A stretch of DNA of 64,000 bases from Gordonia sihwensis NBRC 108236 (GTDB lineage Bacteria; Actinomycetota; Actinomycetes; Mycobacteriales; Mycobacteriaceae), in contig NZ_BANU01000001.1 of assembly GCF_000333035.1 (NCBI RefSeq), positions 245,152 to 309,151 of the forward strand, in the 5' to 3' direction. This document shows, in pieces, positions 62,829-64,000 of this stretch. Positions within the stretch are counted from its first letter, which is position 1, and each line of letters starts with the position of its first letter. Below the pieces are notes generated by a model. That model made no database searches, was not told where the DNA came from, and saw only the letters and a list, made by a program, of their open reading frames with translations. A program made the position numbers and the translations under genes.

Positions 62829-62869
62829 TAATCCGCAGGTCGTAGGTTCGAGCCCTACTGGGGGCACTG
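62829..62869. repeat. attR core
   Basis: 41 nt identical to 20798-20838. Preceded by CGGACTAG where the intact tRNA has CGGACTTT, i.e. phage-side homology that rebuilds the anticodon stem but not the Lys anticodon. Not a functional tRNA: acceptor and D arms are missing. Confidence 0.95.
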
Positions 62870-62872
62870 GTG

Positions 62873-62907
62873 GAAGCCAGGCCGGAGAACATCTCCGGCC
62901 TGGCTTC
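62873..62907 (+). terminator. Original host terminator of tRNA-Lys
   Basis: A 16-bp perfect stem (62873-62888 with 62892-62907) with ACA loop, followed by TTCGCTTCC. It lay directly behind tRNA-Lys before integration. Confidence 0.8.
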
Positions 62908-63058
62908 TTCGCTTCCGGTCTCCGACGGCTGTCGGCGCGGCGCTCGCCGATCACCCTCGATGTGCGTGTGAATAGCCGAAAAACGTCGCTGACCACACGA
63001 TTTGCGTTCTGTCGACGAAGTGCCATAAAGTTTGTCTCGCTCCCAACGAGGAACACCG

Positions 63059-63131
63059 GCCCCCTTCGTCTAGCGGCCTAGGACGCCGCCCTTTCAAGGC
63101 GGTAGCGCGGGTTCGAATCCCGTAGGGGGTA
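63059..63131 (+). tRNA. tRNA-Glu(TTC)
   Basis: 73-nt cloverleaf: acceptor GCCCCCT/AGGGGGT, anticodon loop CTTTCAA with TTC, T-arm CGGG-TTCGAAT-CCCG. Confidence 0.96.
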
Positions 63132-63176
63132 CGCGGTGAGAGTCTGATAAGGTTCTCAAGGCAACAAATTGAATAT

Positions 63177-63250
63177 GGCCCTGTGGCGCAGTTGGTTAGC
63201 GCGCCGCCCTGTCACGGCGGAGGTCGCGGGTTCGAGTCCCGTCAGGGTCG
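63177..63250 (+). tRNA. tRNA-Asp(GTC)
   Basis: 74-nt cloverleaf: acceptor GGCCCTG/CAGGGTC, anticodon loop CTGTCAC with GTC, discriminator G. A T-rich stretch (CTTTTTGGTTT) follows. Confidence 0.96.
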
Positions 63251-63283
63251 CTTTTTGGTTTCGGTTTTTCACCGGCACCGTCC

Positions 63284-63357
63284 GGCCAGGTAGCTCAGTT
63301 GGTACGAGCGTCCGCCTGAAAAGCGGAAGGTCGTCGGTTCGATCCCGACTCTGGCCA
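63284..63357 (+). tRNA. tRNA-Phe(GAA)
   Basis: 74-nt cloverleaf: acceptor GGCCAGG/TCTGGCC, anticodon loop CTGAAAA with GAA, discriminator A. Followed within 6 nt by a strong terminator. Confidence 0.96.
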
Positions 63358-63362
63358 CATTC

Positions 63363-63405
63363 GATCAGAGGCCCACCGGCAACGGTGGGCCTCTGATCCT
63401 TTTCG
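63363..63405 (+). terminator. Terminator of the Glu-Asp-Phe tRNA cluster
   Basis: 16-bp perfect stem 63363-63378/63383-63398 with a GCAA (GNRA) tetraloop, then CTTTTCG. From 63406 to 63570 only a short tandem CGTCTGAACATCTC (63404-63433) is visible. Confidence 0.88.
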
Positions 63406-63581
63406 TCTGAACATCTCTCGTCGTCTGAACATCTCCGGCAGGCCCGCGGATGGTGCGAACCGGATCGAGTTCACTGTGTGTCCATGTCATTCGGCTGCCG
63501 CGTAACCTTAGGGTCCAGCTAGGAAGTTTCTGCCGCCCTGTGGAAGGGTTTCGGTGATAGCAGCGCGCACAAGGAGGGGCG

Positions 63582-64000
63582 ATGGCCAACGGCGGGACGC
63601 CGCAGGAGAACGATCCGGCGTTGAACATTGTCGACAACGTCGTCGACCGCGAGTACACCGTCGAGCGGTTGGTGGAGAACCCGGTAGAGAAGGTCATCGA
63701 TAAGCCGGTCACGCTCGAGCGGATCGTGGAACGGCTGGTGGTCAACACCGTCGACACCATCATCGACAAGCCGGCGACGGTCTCGCGGCTGATCGAGAAA
63801 CCCGTTGTGACGGTGGTCGACGAGATCGTCGACAAGCCCGTGAGCGTCAGCCGCGCCGTGGAACGCCCGGTGGTGACGATCGAGGACGAGGTCGTCGACA
63901 AGCCCGTCAACATCCATCGCCGGGTCGAGAAGCCGGTGGTGACGGTGGTCGACAACATCATCGAGATGCCGGTCGAACTCCAGCGACTCGTGCAGCAGCC
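63582..64000 (+). CDS. Protein of 22-residue VDKPV-type repeats (partial, C-terminus off window)
   Basis: AAGGAGG at 63571-63577 and ATG at 63582; the frame is open to the window end (139 codons). After ~15 residues the sequence is a chain of 22-residue units such as VDKPVSVSRAVERPVVTIED and VDKPVNIHRRVEKPVVTVVD, alternating charged and Val/Ile residues. No signal peptide. The valine-proline-charged periodicity recalls alveolin-type filament repeats, but relationship is not claimed. Function unknown. Confidence 0.75.
   Translation, partial: MANGGTPQENDPALNIVDNVVDREYTVERLVENPVEKVIDKPVTLERIVERLVVNTVDTIIDKPATVSRLIEKPVVTVVDEIVDKPVSVSRAVERPVVTIEDEVVDKPVNIHRRVEKPVVTVVDNIIEMPVELQRLVQQ

Larger units (their letters stand above)
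20798..62869. mobile_element. Integrated siphovirus-type prophage, about 42 kb
   Basis: Bounded by 41-nt perfect repeats in tRNA-Lys(TTT). Order: immunity genes and lipoprotein (left end), rightward early block of small overlapping genes, terminase-head-tail-lysis block, fibre and moron genes, integrase (right end). All structural modules are present; the large terminase in two frames is the only visible defect, and that may be genuine. The long tape measure, adjacent minor tail genes and LGFP lysin fit a Gordonia- or Rhodococcus-type siphophage. Confidence 0.95.

Noticed and set aside
62821..62866. Partial tRNA at attR with AGT in the anticodon position
   Set aside because: Acceptor and D arms are missing; it is the attachment core with phage-side homology, not a tRNA gene.
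62796..63056. Minus-strand open frame spanning attR and the host terminator
   Set aside because: It reads tRNA sequence backwards (the VGLEPTTCGLLVRQL-type artefact) and has no ribosome site; not a gene.
1..64000. CRISPR arrays and insertion sequences
   Set aside because: No regularly spaced repeats with unique spacers and no transposase genes were seen.

Overview
The window is high-GC actinobacterial DNA from a mycolic-acid bacterium, most likely Gordonia or a close relative (Mycobacteriales). The evidence is a SigK/RskA locus with MPT83-type and UfaA1-type genes as in mycobacteria, the rpsL-rpsG-fusA-tuf cluster, frequent GTG and leaderless starts, and a phage lysin carrying LGFP cell-wall repeats.

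Host left arm (1-20762). A SigK regulon is gathered in one place: a DipZ/CcdA-like gene (cut by the window edge), an MPT83-like fasciclin lipoprotein, a divergent photolyase, then an overlapping operon of FAD oxidoreductase, DUF1365 protein, UfaA1-like methyltransferase, sigK and rskA. Three promoters with the same CCATCC-N15-CCGAAT architecture tie this cluster together. Then come a CynX-type MFS exporter with a divergent GntR regulator, the ribosomal/elongation-factor operon, a nitrobindin-like protein, glutamine-dependent NAD synthetase, a CopC/CopD copper pair and two alpha/beta hydrolases.

Prophage (20798-62869, about 42 kb). A siphovirus-type prophage sits in the 3' half of tRNA-Lys(TTT), bounded by 41-nt perfect repeats (attL 20798-20838, attR 62829-62869). 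Left end: immunity repressor (minus) and divergent Cro-like gene, a lipoprotein moron, then a rightward early block of small overlapping genes (ParB-like, clamp-like, HNH and zinc-ribbon proteins, a putative Acb2-type anti-CBASS protein). Late block: small terminase, large terminase split in two frames, portal, MuF head protein fused to a putative EndoU toxin with a candidate immunity gene, scaffold, major capsid, connectors, major tail protein, frameshifted tail chaperones, tape measure, tail tip, lysin/holin and fibre-like genes. Right end: a GAF-domain membrane protein, a small basic protein and a tyrosine integrase.

The most striking observation is that the attachment core lies inside the 3' end of the repressor gene. 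In the integrated state the repressor stops inside tRNA-Lys (113 aa). In the circular phage the same frame would continue into the sequence now left of attR and end 15 residues later in -ELDAA, an ssrA-like tail; the integrase also ends in -AA. This is the layout of integration-dependent immunity, known from a group of mycobacteriophages (BPs, Brujita, Charlie).

Host right arm (62870-64000). The original tRNA-Lys terminator, then tRNA-Glu(TTC), tRNA-Asp(GTC), tRNA-Phe(GAA) and the start of a protein made of 22-residue VDKPV-type repeats.
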